Positions 44,442 to 53,782 of a stretch of 64,000 nt of DNA are shown one piece after another. The position numbers and the translations under genes are program-made. Origin of the DNA: Pseudomonadales bacterium (GTDB taxonomy: Bacteria; Pseudomonadota; Gammaproteobacteria; Pseudomonadales; UBA5518). The stretch spans positions 124,001-188,000 of the forward strand of contig JACKOP010000005.1 of assembly GCA_024234165.1 (NCBI GenBank), in the 5' to 3' direction. The notes beneath the pieces were generated by a model. That model was not told the origin of the DNA. It ran no database searches and was given only the letters and a program-made list of their open reading frames with translations. Position 1 is the stretch's first letter. Each line of letters opens with the position of its first letter.

Positions 44442-45679
44442 AGGCGGGGTTGCTGCAGGATCATCCGCTATGGCTGTGCGGCTTTCGCCCGTTCTTCCTG
44501 CTGGCAGCCGCCGGCATTCCGCTCTTCATCGCGCTGTGGCTGGGCTTCCTGCTGTTCGGCCTGCCGCTGCCGGCAGTGGCGGGTGGCCCCTTCGTCTGGC
44601 ATGCGCACGAGTTGATCTTCGGCGTGGCACTTGCGGCCGTCACCGGCTTTGCCTTGACGGCGATCCCCGAATTCACGGCTACGCCCGATTTCAGCCGCCG
44701 CGCCGTGCAGCGCCTCGTCGTGCTGTGGCTGCTCGGTCGCGTCGGCTTCTGGAGCAGCGGACTGCTTGGCCTGCCTGCACTGTTGCTGGCAGCGAGCGCT
44801 CACCTCGGCTTGCTGGGCTACCTCGGCCTCCTGCTGCTGGCGCGCCTGTGGCGCGATCCGGGCCGGCGCCATCTGTCGTTCGCGTGGTCGATCGCTGCGC
44901 TGATCGGCTGTGTCACCGGCTTCTACGCCGCAGCGGTTGCCGGCACCGATCCGTTGCGTTGGCTGCACGCGACGCTCGGCGTGCTGATGATCCTGATCGT
45001 CGTTGCGCTCAGCCGCATCTCGATGCGCATCGTCAACGCCGCGATCGAGGAGCGGGCCGGCAACACGGAAGCCGGCGACGAATACCGCGCGCGTCCGCCA
45101 CGGCGCAACCTCGCGATCGTCTGCATCGGCCTGCACACGGCGGTCGGGCTGCTCGTACCCGAGGCGCGCATCGGCGGCTGGCTCGCGCTCGCGAGCGCGG
45201 CAGCCCTGTTCAACCTGCTGAACGACTGGCATGTGGGACGGGCGCTGTGGCGCCGCTGGCCGCTGATGCTCTACGCCATCTACCTCTTCATGGCTGCGGG
45301 CTACGCGCTGATGGGCTGCGCGATCATTCTGGACGGCAACTACTTCAGCGCCGGGCGCCACCTTGCCGCGCTCGGCGCAATGGGGCTCGCGATCCATGCC
45401 GTGCTGTGCATCGCTGGCCGCCAGCACTGTGGCTACCCGCTCGATGAGCGCTCGTGGGTACCGATCGGCGCCTGGCTGATCGGCCTCGGTGCGCTCGCAC
45501 GTGCGGCCACCGTGCTGCCCGGCGCACCGACCGGCTTTTTGTTCGGTCTTGCCGGTCTCGCCTGGGGCGGAGCCTTCGTCAGCTATCTATGGCATATGGC
45601 GCCGCTGCTGCTCGGCCCGCGCCCCGACGGCGGCAGCGGCTGCGAGGGCGTCATTTCCGCCGGCGACGTGGCAAACTGA
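44438..45679 (+). CDS. nnrS: NnrS-family heme/copper membrane protein
   Basis: A 413-residue, about 12-helix inner-membrane protein starting at GTG 44438 inside the ATPase stop codon. The NnrS pattern is clear: HPLWLCGFRPFFLLAAAGI at the N-terminus, WHAHELIFGVALAAVTGF with paired His residues, and HATLGVLMILIVVALSRISM. In Rhodobacter and Vibrio NnrS contains heme and copper and relieves nitric-oxide stress or iron-nitrosyl complexes. Its place as last gene of a TonB-ABC uptake operon suggests a link between the imported ligand (heme or metal?) and this metalloprotein. Confidence 0.9.
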   Translation: MKAGLLQDHPLWLCGFRPFFLLAAAGIPLFIALWLGFLLFGLPLPAVAGGPFVWHAHELIFGVALAAVTGFALTAIPEFTATPDFSRRAVQRLVVLWLLGRVGFWSSGLLGLPALLLAASAHLGLLGYLGLLLLARLWRDPGRRHLSFAWSIAALIGCVTGFYAAAVAGTDPLRWLHATLGVLMILIVVALSRISMRIVNAAIEERAGNTEAGDEYRARPPRRNLAIVCIGLHTAVGLLVPEARIGGWLALASAAALFNLLNDWHVGRALWRRWPLMLYAIYLFMAAGYALMGCAIILDGNYFSAGRHLAALGAMGLAIHAVLCIAGRQHCGYPLDERSWVPIGAWLIGLGALARAATVLPGAPTGFLFGLAGLAWGGAFVSYLWHMAPLLLGPRPDGGSGCEGVISAGDVAN

Positions 45680-45732
45680 GCCGGCCGTACAAGCGATCTG
45701 CATACACGACACATTTGCCCGGAGAAGACGCC

Positions 45733-46254
45733 ATGAGTCATGAAAAGCCCCTGAGTGAACTCGTGAAGCCTGACTGGATCAGCGCCCCCGACTGGCAGGC
45801 GACGCTGGAGAAGGTCGGGTCACTGGAGCGCATCCGCGCCGACGCGCGGGCGCACGTCGCGACCTACCTGGCGACCAACGGCGAGGACGGTTACCACCAG
45901 GAGCTCGCACCGCTCCCGTGCCTGCTGATCACGACGATCGGCCACCAGAGTGGCAAGCAGGCGATCACGGCGCTGAACTTCCTGCTGCTGGACCGGAAGT
46001 ACTACGTGGTCGGCTCGCTTGCCGGTATCGGGACCGACCCGGTGTGGGCGAGGAACCTGAAGCACACGCCGCAGGCGTGGGTGCAGGTGAAGGACCAACG
46101 CTGGGAGGCCGATGTTCACCAGCTCGATGACGCGGAACGCGCGGTGATCTGGCCGACGCTGGTGAAGACGATGCCGCTGTGGGAAGTATTCCAGCAGCGC
46201 ACGGACCGGCCGTTCCCGGTGTTTGCCCTCAGCCCGAAGGCGAACCAGGGCTGA
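45733..46254 (+). CDS. DDN-type nitroreductase/quinone reductase family protein (deazaflavin-dependent-like)
   Basis: A 173-residue protein of the split-barrel DUF385/DDN family. The pattern LITTIGHQSGKQAITALNFL then YYVVGSLAGIGTDPVWARNL and TPQAWVQVKDQRWEAD is characteristic. Actinobacterial relatives use coenzyme F420; whether this host makes F420 is not shown, so a flavin is also possible. AGAAG precedes the ATG. It stands between the NnrS operon and a SnoaL-like gene on the same strand, without overlap to either. Confidence 0.8.
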   Translation: MSHEKPLSELVKPDWISAPDWQATLEKVGSLERIRADARAHVATYLATNGEDGYHQELAPLPCLLITTIGHQSGKQAITALNFLLLDRKYYVVGSLAGIGTDPVWARNLKHTPQAWVQVKDQRWEADVHQLDDAERAVIWPTLVKTMPLWEVFQQRTDRPFPVFALSPKANQG

Positions 46255-46307
46255 GACGGGTTCACGCAACGCAGCAGCAGCCTACACGGTCGGAGCGCGC
46301 GGGCCAG

Positions 46308-46838
46308 ATGAACACCAGCGAAGACGCACTGAGGGACCTGCTCGACGAGCAGGCGATCCGCAAGGTGGTGTTGCGCTACTGTCGCGGCATCGACCGCCTC
46401 GACCGTGAGCTGGTCAGGAGCTGCTATCACGACGACGCCACCGACGAGCACGGCAGCTTTTGCGGCAGCGTGGACGAGTTCATGAGCTGGGCCTTTCGCG
46501 TCGCGGCGCGCTACGAGATGACGATGCATTTCATCGGCAATCTTCTGGTCGAACTCGGCCCGCCCCACGGGAACGGCCAGCGCACGGCGCGCGCCGAAAG
46601 CTACGGCGTCGCGCACCACCGCCGCAGCGGCGGTCCGCCCGAGCACAATCTGCTGGTCGGCTTTCGCTACATCGACCGCTTCGAGAAACGCGCCGACGGG
46701 GTATGGCGCATCGCACGCCGCGTATGCACCACCGAGTGGGTACGCCGTGACGACGAATCGGCGTGGTGGCCGATCCCGCCGGGCATGCGCACGGGCCGGC
46801 GCGACCGCAGCGACCCGGTCTACGAAGCGATCGACTGA
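46308..46838 (+). CDS. SnoaL/NTF2-like protein (possible small hydratase or isomerase)
   Basis: A 176-residue cone-shaped alpha+beta barrel protein. It begins with the helix LLDEQAIRKVVLRYCRGID, typical of the SnoaL-like polyketide/steroid-modifying group, and has RLDRELVRSCYHDDATDEHG with His-Asp residues often lining the cavity. No reaction can be assigned. It overlaps the convergent metal-ATPase gene by 19 bases. Confidence 0.78.
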   Translation: MNTSEDALRDLLDEQAIRKVVLRYCRGIDRLDRELVRSCYHDDATDEHGSFCGSVDEFMSWAFRVAARYEMTMHFIGNLLVELGPPHGNGQRTARAESYGVAHHRRSGGPPEHNLLVGFRYIDRFEKRADGVWRIARRVCTTEWVRRDDESAWWPIPPGMRTGRRDRSDPVYEAID

Positions 46839-48991
46839 TCCGCGCCGAGGGCCACACCGCGCAACAGGCGCAGCCCGTTGAACACGACAATCAGGCTGGC
46901 GCCCATGTCGGCGAATACCGCCATCCACATCGTCGCGCTGCCGAACACTGCAAGCAGCAGGAACACCAGCTTGATCCCGAGCGCGAGCGCGATGTTCTGC
47001 CACAGGACCACGCGGGCACGGCGGGACAGGCGGATCATTTCCGGGATGCGGCGCAGGTCGTCGTTCATGATCACGATGTCCGCTGCTTCCATCGCGGTAT
47101 CCGTACCGGCTGCGCCCATCGCGATACCGATATCGGCCTGCGCGAGCGCCGGGGCGTCGTTGATGCCGTCGCCAGCCATCGCGACCACGCCGAAGGACTG
47201 CTGCATCGCGCGGATCGCGGCCAGCTTGTCGGTAGGCAGCAGGTTGGCGCGCACGTCGTCGATGCCCGCCTCGGCGGCGATGGTGCGCGCCGTGGTCTCG
47301 TTGTCACCGCTCAGCATGAAGCTGCGCACGCCGAGCGCGTGCAGCTCGGCCAGCGCGGTGCGCGAGCTTTGCTTGATGCGATCGGCGACCGCGAAGATCG
47401 CGAGCACCTGCGTCCGCGATGCCAGCATCGTCACCGTCCTGCCCTGGCGTTCGTGCTCGGCCAGTCGTGCCTCGATGGCCGCGCCGCACAGCCCGCGCTC
47501 CTCGATCAGGCGGTGGTTGCCGAGCACGAGTCGCTGTCCGTCGGTCTGCGCTTCGATCCCGCGCCCGGCAAGCGCCGTGAAGCCGCTCAGCTCACCGTTG
47601 CCGGCCTGCGTGTCCGCAGCGATCGCACGCGACACCGGGTGGTCGGAATGCCCGGCAAGGACGCGTGCCCAGTACATCACGGTGGGCTCGGGAAACGGCG
47701 ACGGCAGGTACTCGCTCGCGACCAGGCGCGGGCGGCCTTCGGTGATCGTGCCGGTCTTGTCGAGCGCAACGGCACGAATGCGATGCGCGCTTTCCAGATA
47801 CACGCCGCCCTTCACGAGCACGCCGCGGCGCGCAGCCGCGGCCAGGCCGCTGACGATGGTGACCGGTGTCGCGATCACCAGCGCGCACGGGCAGGCGATG
47901 ACCAGCAGCACCAGCGCCTTGTAGAGCGCCAGCATCCAGCTCCAGCCGACCAGCCACGGCGTCAGCACGGCGACGAGCACCGCGAAGGCGAACACCAGCG
48001 GCGTGTAGACCGCCGCAAAGCGGTCGACGAACTGCTGGGTAGGCGCACGCGCGCCCTGCGCCTGCTCGACCGCGTGGATGATGCGCGCGAGCAGGGTGTT
48101 GCCGCTTGCGGCGGTCACCCGCAGCTCGAGCGTGCCAGTTTCGTTGATCGTGCCGGCGAACACATCGTCGCCTGGCGCCTTGTCGACCGGCAGGCTCTCG
48201 CCGGTGACCGGCGCCTGGTTCACGCTGGCGTTGCCCGCGAGCACGACACCATCGAGCGGGATACGCGCACCCGGCCTGACACGCACCACCGCGTCGACCG
48301 GCACCTGTGCGGCCGCAACGCTCATCCAGCTACCGTCCGCCTGCTTCGACTCAGCGGTCTCGGGCGCAAGATCGAGCAGACCCTTGATCGCATTGCGCGC
48401 ACGATCGACGGCCCGCGCCTCGATCAGCTCCGCGATCGCGTAGAGCGCCATCACCATCGCCGCCTCCGGCCACTCACCGATCAGCAGCGCCCCGCTTACC
48501 GCAACCGACATCAGCGCGTTGATGTTCAGCCGCCCGCGCAACAGCGCGCTGACGCCCTTGCGATACGTCGAGAAGCCCGACAGCGCGATGGCACTGACCG
48601 CGAGCGCCAGCGTCAGCACGCGCGCGACGCCACCCGCGGGCACCAGCAACACGACGGCTTCGGCGCATCCGGCCAGCAGCACTGCCAGCACGAGCCGCAA
48701 CTTCTCGCGGCTCGGTCCTGCGTCGGTGGCAGCCACCGTGCCGGCAGATCCGGACAGCGCCTGCGGATCGAAGCCGGCCTTGCGTATCAGCGCGAGGATG
48801 GTCGGCAGCGCAGCAGCATCCGCATCGATGCGCAGCGTGCGCTGGCCGAGGTCGAAATGCAGCGCCCTCAGCCCGTCCACTCCCGCGACGGCAAGCCGGA
48901 TTTCGGACTCCTCCGCCGCACAGTCCATCGTCTCGATCCGGTAGCCAGGCAGCGTACGGCCGTTTGCGTGAACCGCTCGGTCAGACTCCAT
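46820..48991 (-). CDS. Heavy-metal-translocating P1B-type ATPase (CadA/ZntA-like)
   Basis: A 723-residue Zn/Cd/Pb-type efflux pump. The N-terminal HMA-like domain has MDCAAEE, with one Cys and two acidic residues, similar to the MDCPTEE of ZntA. The core shows PVTGESLPVDK, the metal-site CPC in VIACPCALVIATPV, DKTGTIT (phosphorylated Asp), the HP motif in GHSDHPVSR, and GDGINDAPAL. ATG 48991 is preferred over GTG 49009 because GGGAGG lies just upstream. It follows the AraC gene by 30 bases on the same strand. The final helices have DMGASLIVVFNGLRLL, typical of Zn/Cd pumps. Confidence 0.92.
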   Translation of the reverse strand: MESDRAVHANGRTLPGYRIETMDCAAEESEIRLAVAGVDGLRALHFDLGQRTLRIDADAAALPTILALIRKAGFDPQALSGSAGTVAATDAGPSREKLRLVLAVLLAGCAEAVVLLVPAGGVARVLTLALAVSAIALSGFSTYRKGVSALLRGRLNINALMSVAVSGALLIGEWPEAAMVMALYAIAELIEARAVDRARNAIKGLLDLAPETAESKQADGSWMSVAAAQVPVDAVVRVRPGARIPLDGVVLAGNASVNQAPVTGESLPVDKAPGDDVFAGTINETGTLELRVTAASGNTLLARIIHAVEQAQGARAPTQQFVDRFAAVYTPLVFAFAVLVAVLTPWLVGWSWMLALYKALVLLVIACPCALVIATPVTIVSGLAAAARRGVLVKGGVYLESAHRIRAVALDKTGTITEGRPRLVASEYLPSPFPEPTVMYWARVLAGHSDHPVSRAIAADTQAGNGELSGFTALAGRGIEAQTDGQRLVLGNHRLIEERGLCGAAIEARLAEHERQGRTVTMLASRTQVLAIFAVADRIKQSSRTALAELHALGVRSFMLSGDNETTARTIAAEAGIDDVRANLLPTDKLAAIRAMQQSFGVVAMAGDGINDAPALAQADIGIAMGAAGTDTAMEAADIVIMNDDLRRIPEMIRLSRRARVVLWQNIALALGIKLVFLLLAVFGSATMWMAVFADMGASLIVVFNGLRLLRGVALGADQSIAS

Positions 48992-49021
48992 CGGCGCCTC
49001 CCGTGGCACGCGCGTGGTCGC

Positions 49022-50074
49022 TCATACGCCGGAGCCGCTCGTGCCGCGACGCATCGCCGACGGCACGCATCCGGTCCAGGATTTGAAGGCGCGCGAAAAG
49101 GTGACGGTGTCGCTGAAACCCAGCCGGGCAGCGATCTCACCGAGCGGCAACGAACGATCCCGCAGCAGGTCGAGCGCGAGCTCGTGCCGGCAGCGCTCCT
49201 TCAGTTGCCTGAGCGTGGTGCCTTCCTCGTTCAGTCGGCGCTTCAGCGTCGCACTGCTCAAACCCAACTGGCGGGCGATCCAGTTGGCATCGGGCGGCCG
49301 GTTCCCCTGCGCCAGTGCCGTGGCGAGCAGCTTGCGCACCCACGCGGAAGCGGGCGCAACGCTCGAGCGCCCGGCGCCGAGGTCGAACGGAAACGCCGTG
49401 CGCAGCAGTTCGTCGAGCTCGGCAGCACTGCGCACCACCGGCAACGCCAGATAGCGCGCGGGAAAGCTGAACGTGTTGTCTTGCGCGCCGTACTCGATGT
49501 CCCACGGCAGCAGCCACGATACGAGCTGCTGGTCCAGCACCGGACCGTAGCAGACCTTCACCGCAAGCGGCTCCAGATCCTTGCCCACCAACCAGCCGCC
49601 CAGCCGTGCAAAGCTCGACAACCCCGTGAAGACGCCGAAGATCATGTGCTCATCGCCGGGTATGTAGGCGGTATGCAGGCAGAACTCCGCAGTCGAACGC
49701 TCGGTACGCAACGACAGCGCGCCGGCTCCACCGTCGAACAGGGCATAGAAGTCGATTGCACGTTCGATGGCCTGGCCGAGCGTCGCGCTGCTGATCATGC
49801 AGTAGCACATCATGCGAAACTCGGACGGCCCCATCGGATGACGGCCGACGCGGCGCGCTTCGTTGCGCTCGAGCCGGTTCAGGCATTCACCGTAGACCGC
49901 CACGAACTGCGCATGGGAAACGTGCAGGCTGCTGCATGCTTTCAGATCAAGGATGCCTGCCCGGCGCAGGATCTCGTCCACATCGCCGCCGAGCTGGCCC
50001 ACGACACGCAGCACGCTGCGCAGCAGCAGGCCTGCGGGCGGTGTGTGCGCTGATGCGAGCGGATTTCCGTTCAT
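49022..50074 (-). CDS. AraC-family transcriptional regulator (OruR-like N-terminal domain)
   Basis: A 350-residue regulator with a long N-terminal ligand domain of the arabinose-binding-like type (ILRRAGILDLKA..., FGVFTGLSSFARLGGW) and a C-terminal double HTH (NWIARQLGLSSATLKRRL and PLGEIAARLGFSDTVTFSR, then AFKSWTGCVPSAMR). It is upstream of the metal ATPase on the same strand, but regulators of this subgroup usually control catabolic or fatty-acid-related genes, so the target could be the island that begins 80 bases away. Confidence 0.85.
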   Translation of the reverse strand: MNGNPLASAHTPPAGLLLRSVLRVVGQLGGDVDEILRRAGILDLKACSSLHVSHAQFVAVYGECLNRLERNEARRVGRHPMGPSEFRMMCYCMISSATLGQAIERAIDFYALFDGGAGALSLRTERSTAEFCLHTAYIPGDEHMIFGVFTGLSSFARLGGWLVGKDLEPLAVKVCYGPVLDQQLVSWLLPWDIEYGAQDNTFSFPARYLALPVVRSAAELDELLRTAFPFDLGAGRSSVAPASAWVRKLLATALAQGNRPPDANWIARQLGLSSATLKRRLNEEGTTLRQLKERCRHELALDLLRDRSLPLGEIAARLGFSDTVTFSRAFKSWTGCVPSAMRRGTSGSGV

Positions 50075-50154
50075 GGGCTGAATGGTGCGGCTCGATGCCG
50101 CCCATTCTAGCCCAGCCGGCAGCGACTGCTACGGCCGGGCTACCGGACCAGGAC

Positions 50155-52632
50155 TCACCTCAACACCCCATCGCTCAACAGACGCACGAATTCCTGGTCA
50201 TCCATGTTCAGGATCTCTCGGCAGATCTGTTCCGTGTGTTCTCCGAACGATGGTCCGTAGATCTGAGTGACGGGGGTGCGCGACAACTTCAGCGGCCAAC
50301 CGAAATACAGGCTGTTGCCATAGCCCGGCTTGTCCAGTACGGAGTAGAACCCTCTCTCCCTGACGTGCGGATCAGATTCGACGATGTCACGGTCGTTCTT
50401 GACGACGCCGGCCGGAATGCCGGCATCCTGCAACAACTGCATCAACTCTTCGGCCGCATGCCCCACGGTCCACCGAGAGATTTGCCCATCCAGCTCATCC
50501 TCGTTTTCCTTCCTTCCTGTCAACGAATCGTATCGGGCATGGCGAACCCACTCGGGGTTCCCCATCACGCGTTTCAACGCATCCCATTGCCGGTCGGTCA
50601 ATACGGCAATGGCGCACCAGCGATTTTCGCCGCGGCACGCATACACGCCATGTGGTGCGGCATCGGGTGAACGATTTCCCTGCTTGCCCCTGACGCAACC
50701 ATTTGCCGAGTATTCGAGCAACGGCAGGGCAAGCAGCGTCGTTGCCACTTCGTGCTGCGACAGATCGATGTACTGCCCCTCGCCGGTCCTCTCACGGTGA
50801 TCAAGCGCAGAAAGAATCGCCAAGGTGCTGAACCAGGGCGCTGTTGCATCGGAGTAGGCGTTGTGTGGTGGTACCGAGATGCGATCGGGCCAACCCGTGA
50901 GGTAGGTAAACCCCCCGCGCGCCTGCTGCTCGACACCGAAACCGATCATCTCTGCCAGTGGTCCGGTTTGCCCGAAGCTGCTGGAGCTGATCATGATGAT
51001 CGATGGGTTGATCTTGCGCAGTTCTTCGTAATCGAGCCCGAAGCTCTTCATGACACCCACGCTGAAATTCTCGGCAACGACATCCGCCCAGCTCACAAGT
51101 TTCCTGGCGATCTCCCGTCCTTCCTCCTTCGACAGGTCAAGATTCATCGCCCGTTTGCTGCTGTTCATCGCGATGGCAAAGTAACCGCCGTCCGCCGTAC
51201 TCACGTTGTTCTTGTACGGCCCTACGGTTCGCAGGTTATCGATTGCTGCAAGGCTCTCGACCTTGATGACATCCGCGCCGAAATCTGCCAGGTACGTCGT
51301 GCTCAACGGGCCGGCAAGAATCCTGGAGAAATCCAGCACCTTCAGGCCTGCCAGCGCAGCGTGGATCCTTGCTCCCGATGCCGCATCGCCAGGCAATCGA
51401 GTTCGTGCGTTTCCAGCGTCAGCACGACGTGGCATCGAAGCGATTTCAAGGCGAATCTCGGCCGAGTGCTCTCCAGCTCGAGGGGCAGCCTTCGGCACAG
51501 CGCACGGGGTCGCACCAAGCTTGAACGGCGCCCCCGGGTGGAGCAGGCTGCGACCGAGTGCGGGATACCCGACATCAAGCAGGAAATTCCTGGATATCAG
51601 TTGTGGATCCCGGGCAATGTCCGCAATGCTGTTGACCGGAGCCAATGCAAAGCGCCTTCTCAGCGCCTCGTCTGCAAGTTCCTGCTTGCTGTGTTTCGCA
51701 AAGAAGGCCAGAAAGGCTGCTTCGATACCTTCCAGTTCCTCCGGCGTGATCTTGAGAACGTCGAGTCGGCTCCAGTCGATGTCCACCAGATGCCCTGCAT
51801 CACCCTTTTCGTCCATCCAGTCAACGAGCCGCTTGACCAGCCGGCCCAGCACGCCGCCGTAGACGCTGAACATCACTTCACCGTCCAGGCAGGGCCAGAC
51901 CACCAACGGCGCAACCTTGGGTGAAAACCGCTGGCGGTTTCCGCTGCGCTCGGTAACCATCCGGGTGTGGTACCACCATGAAGGCGATGCCATGCCCAGT
52001 CGCATCACCGCTTCATGCGCCGATACGTCGACATGCTGTCCTTCGTCGATCCGGTTTCTCGCCTGCAGGGCCAGCAAGGTACCGACCGCTCCATGCAGTC
52101 CGGCCTGGAGCCAGACCTGGTCGACCCCCATGCGCAAGGGCGCACGGTCCATGTATCCGCACTGGTTCATGATTCCGCCCAGCGCCCAGAGAACCAGGTC
52201 CGAGGCATGCAGGTCGCGGAAAGGTCCCGTCTGCCCGAACGGCGTGATCGAGACGAAGATGAGGCCGGGGTTCAGCTCGCTCAAGGCCTCGTATCCGAGC
52301 CCCAGGCCGTCGAGATACCCGACTGGATACGATTCAATGAAAAAGTCGGCTGTTGCAACCAGTTGCTTCAGTTCTTCACGTCCGGACGGCGACTCGATAT
52401 CGAGGGTGATGCTTCTTTTTCCCGCATTGAGCGAATACCACAGGAGGCTCTTTTCAAGAGCCCGGGTGTCCTGCACCAAAGGCGCCGATTGACGCACGAT
52501 ATCGCCCGCCGGCGGTTCGACCTTGATGATATCGGCCCCGAGATCAGCCAGAAGCCGTCCGCAAAACATCCCGGTCTGGCCGCTGAGATCGAGGCCACGG
52601 TACGGGAGCAGGGGGCCTGTTCTGTTATGCAT
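50155..52632 (-). CDS. Double-domain class III (CaiB/BaiF) CoA-transferase
   Basis: An 825-residue protein made of two complete class III CoA-transferase units, about residues 1-400 and 430-825, where a normal enzyme has about 400. Each half starts with the DLxxxxAGP/CGRLLADLGADIIKVE-type motif (GRLLADLGADIIKVEPP; GPLSTTYLADFGADVIKVES). Each keeps an Asp at the expected nucleophile position (MGVDQVWLQAG in the first half; YSDATAPWFS in the second). It transfers CoA between acids; substrate unknown. ATG 52632 is preferred over upstream starts. An operator-like palindrome lies upstream. First gene of the low-GC catabolic island. Confidence 0.85.
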   Translation of the reverse strand: MHNRTGPLLPYRGLDLSGQTGMFCGRLLADLGADIIKVEPPAGDIVRQSAPLVQDTRALEKSLLWYSLNAGKRSITLDIESPSGREELKQLVATADFFIESYPVGYLDGLGLGYEALSELNPGLIFVSITPFGQTGPFRDLHASDLVLWALGGIMNQCGYMDRAPLRMGVDQVWLQAGLHGAVGTLLALQARNRIDEGQHVDVSAHEAVMRLGMASPSWWYHTRMVTERSGNRQRFSPKVAPLVVWPCLDGEVMFSVYGGVLGRLVKRLVDWMDEKGDAGHLVDIDWSRLDVLKITPEELEGIEAAFLAFFAKHSKQELADEALRRRFALAPVNSIADIARDPQLISRNFLLDVGYPALGRSLLHPGAPFKLGATPCAVPKAAPRAGEHSAEIRLEIASMPRRADAGNARTRLPGDAASGARIHAALAGLKVLDFSRILAGPLSTTYLADFGADVIKVESLAAIDNLRTVGPYKNNVSTADGGYFAIAMNSSKRAMNLDLSKEEGREIARKLVSWADVVAENFSVGVMKSFGLDYEELRKINPSIIMISSSSFGQTGPLAEMIGFGVEQQARGGFTYLTGWPDRISVPPHNAYSDATAPWFSTLAILSALDHRERTGEGQYIDLSQHEVATTLLALPLLEYSANGCVRGKQGNRSPDAAPHGVYACRGENRWCAIAVLTDRQWDALKRVMGNPEWVRHARYDSLTGRKENEDELDGQISRWTVGHAAEELMQLLQDAGIPAGVVKNDRDIVESDPHVRERGFYSVLDKPGYGNSLYFGWPLKLSRTPVTQIYGPSFGEHTEQICREILNMDDQEFVRLLSDGVLR

Positions 52633-52748
52633 CGATGTCTCAAACCTCTTTTCTCGAACGCCGGAGACCGATTTCCTGGCTCTGACAATCCCCGCCGCCT
52701 CGACAGGCAAACAAGAACGATCCGGGTGCAAAGCGCAGCTTAGCAGAC

Positions 52749-52764
52749 TATTGCAATGACAATA
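52749..52764. promoter_or_regulatory. Operator-like palindrome TATTG-N6-CAATA (copy 1)
   Basis: TATTGCAATGACAATA lies about 117 bases upstream of the CoA-transferase start, in the AT-rich 250-base gap behind iclR. The same TATTG-N6-CAATA arrangement recurs at 58390-58405 between the LuxC- and LuxE-like genes. Size and symmetry fit an IclR-family dimer site. Nothing else recognisable is in this gap. Confidence 0.55.
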
Positions 52765-52882
52765 TATTTTTCATGTTTATCGATTTGACGAGACTGCACC
52801 GGCAGATCCACCCGGCCGACGACACAATCATCTTGGAACTACCGTTCGGCAAGAAAACGCCGAGCTGGCAGGGGGCACACGA

Positions 52883-53776
52883 CTAGTTCATCCACTTGCC
52901 GTTGCTTTGCATGGTGACGGAACGGCAGGTCGCCACCAGTTTTCGTGCATAACCCTGAATTTCTTCGGTTCCCAGCGAATCTCCGAAACCGGTCAGATAG
53001 ATCACGTAACTCACTTCGCCATGTGGATTGAAAATCGGTGCCGACAACATCCGCACCGGATAACGGCTTCCGCTCTTCGGGTACAGGAGGTAGTGGTCTT
53101 CAATGCCGAGTTTGTCGATGAGACTGGTCAGGCGCTCCCTGTCGCTGGGCGAGGACATTGAAAACGACACCTCTCGCACGGCTTCTCCGAGCTGGATCGG
53201 CAAGGCGGTTTCAAGATAGACAGCGTAGCCGTCCTTCCTGATGACGGAGAGGAGTTCATCGTACCTGGCTCGTTCGGCCTTGGTCACCTTGTGAGGAAGT
53301 TTCTTCAACCATTGCTCGATCTTGTCGTTACTCGACCACGCCATGAACAAGGCTCCCAGGGGCGGGATCAATGGAACATGCTGGCCCACGCCCATGCTTG
53401 GCGCAGTGGAACGGTAACGACCATATCGCGCCAACCCCACCATGTCCTTTCCCATGCGTGCTGTCACCATCGCATCGAGATTGTTTTCTGCCGAGAGCTT
53501 GGCCGCTTCCTCTCTGGCTATGCCAATGGCCGGATGCCGCTCCAGCGCGGCCTGGCCGGTGGCAACCAGTGCCGGCCCCAGCGAGTAGGTCTTGTGGGTC
53601 GGATGCCTTACGAGATACCCGCTTTCCGTCAACGTATTCAGGATCGCATGGCACGACGCGATATTCACTTCAAGCCGCTGCACCAGCTCCGAGAGAGTGA
53701 ATTCATGACCGGGCTGATTCGCAATGAAATTGAGTATATCGATTGCGCGTGTTGCCGATAGCGCAGGTCTAGCCAT
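52883..53776 (-). CDS. IclR-family transcriptional regulator
   Basis: A 297-residue regulator with an N-terminal winged helix (ATRAIDILNFIANQPGHEFT, LSELVQRLEVNIASCHAILN in sequence, SGYLVRHPTHKTYSLGP) and a C-terminal IclR effector domain (about residues 80-270). IclR proteins usually control aromatic-acid or short-chain-acid catabolism and bind palindromes of 14-16 bp. It is the last gene of the minus-strand run luxC-like / ThDP enzyme / MFS / iclR, six bases after MFS, so it should be co-expressed with the genes it controls. The likely effector is the pathway substrate or product. Confidence 0.88.
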   Translation of the reverse strand: MARPALSATRAIDILNFIANQPGHEFTLSELVQRLEVNIASCHAILNTLTESGYLVRHPTHKTYSLGPALVATGQAALERHPAIGIAREEAAKLSAENNLDAMVTARMGKDMVGLARYGRYRSTAPSMGVGQHVPLIPPLGALFMAWSSNDKIEQWLKKLPHKVTKAERARYDELLSVIRKDGYAVYLETALPIQLGEAVREVSFSMSSPSDRERLTSLIDKLGIEDHYLLYPKSGSRYPVRMLSAPIFNPHGEVSYVIYLTGFGDSLGTEEIQGYARKLVATCRSVTMQSNGKWMN

Positions 53777-53782
53777 GCTTCT

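Noticed and set aside
46763..50053. 1096-codon open frame on the plus strand opposite the metal ATPase and AraC genes
   Set aside because: Both minus-strand genes are unmistakable by motif (CPC, DKTGT, GDGIND; AraC HTH). The antisense product is low-complexity and Arg/Gln/His-rich.
50155..52632. Idea that the second CoA-transferase half is inactive because GFGVEQQARGG lacks the Asp of similar motifs
   Set aside because: The nucleophilic Asp in this fold lies further downstream, after the GG region; the second half has YSDATAPWFS there, so an active site is plausible in both halves.
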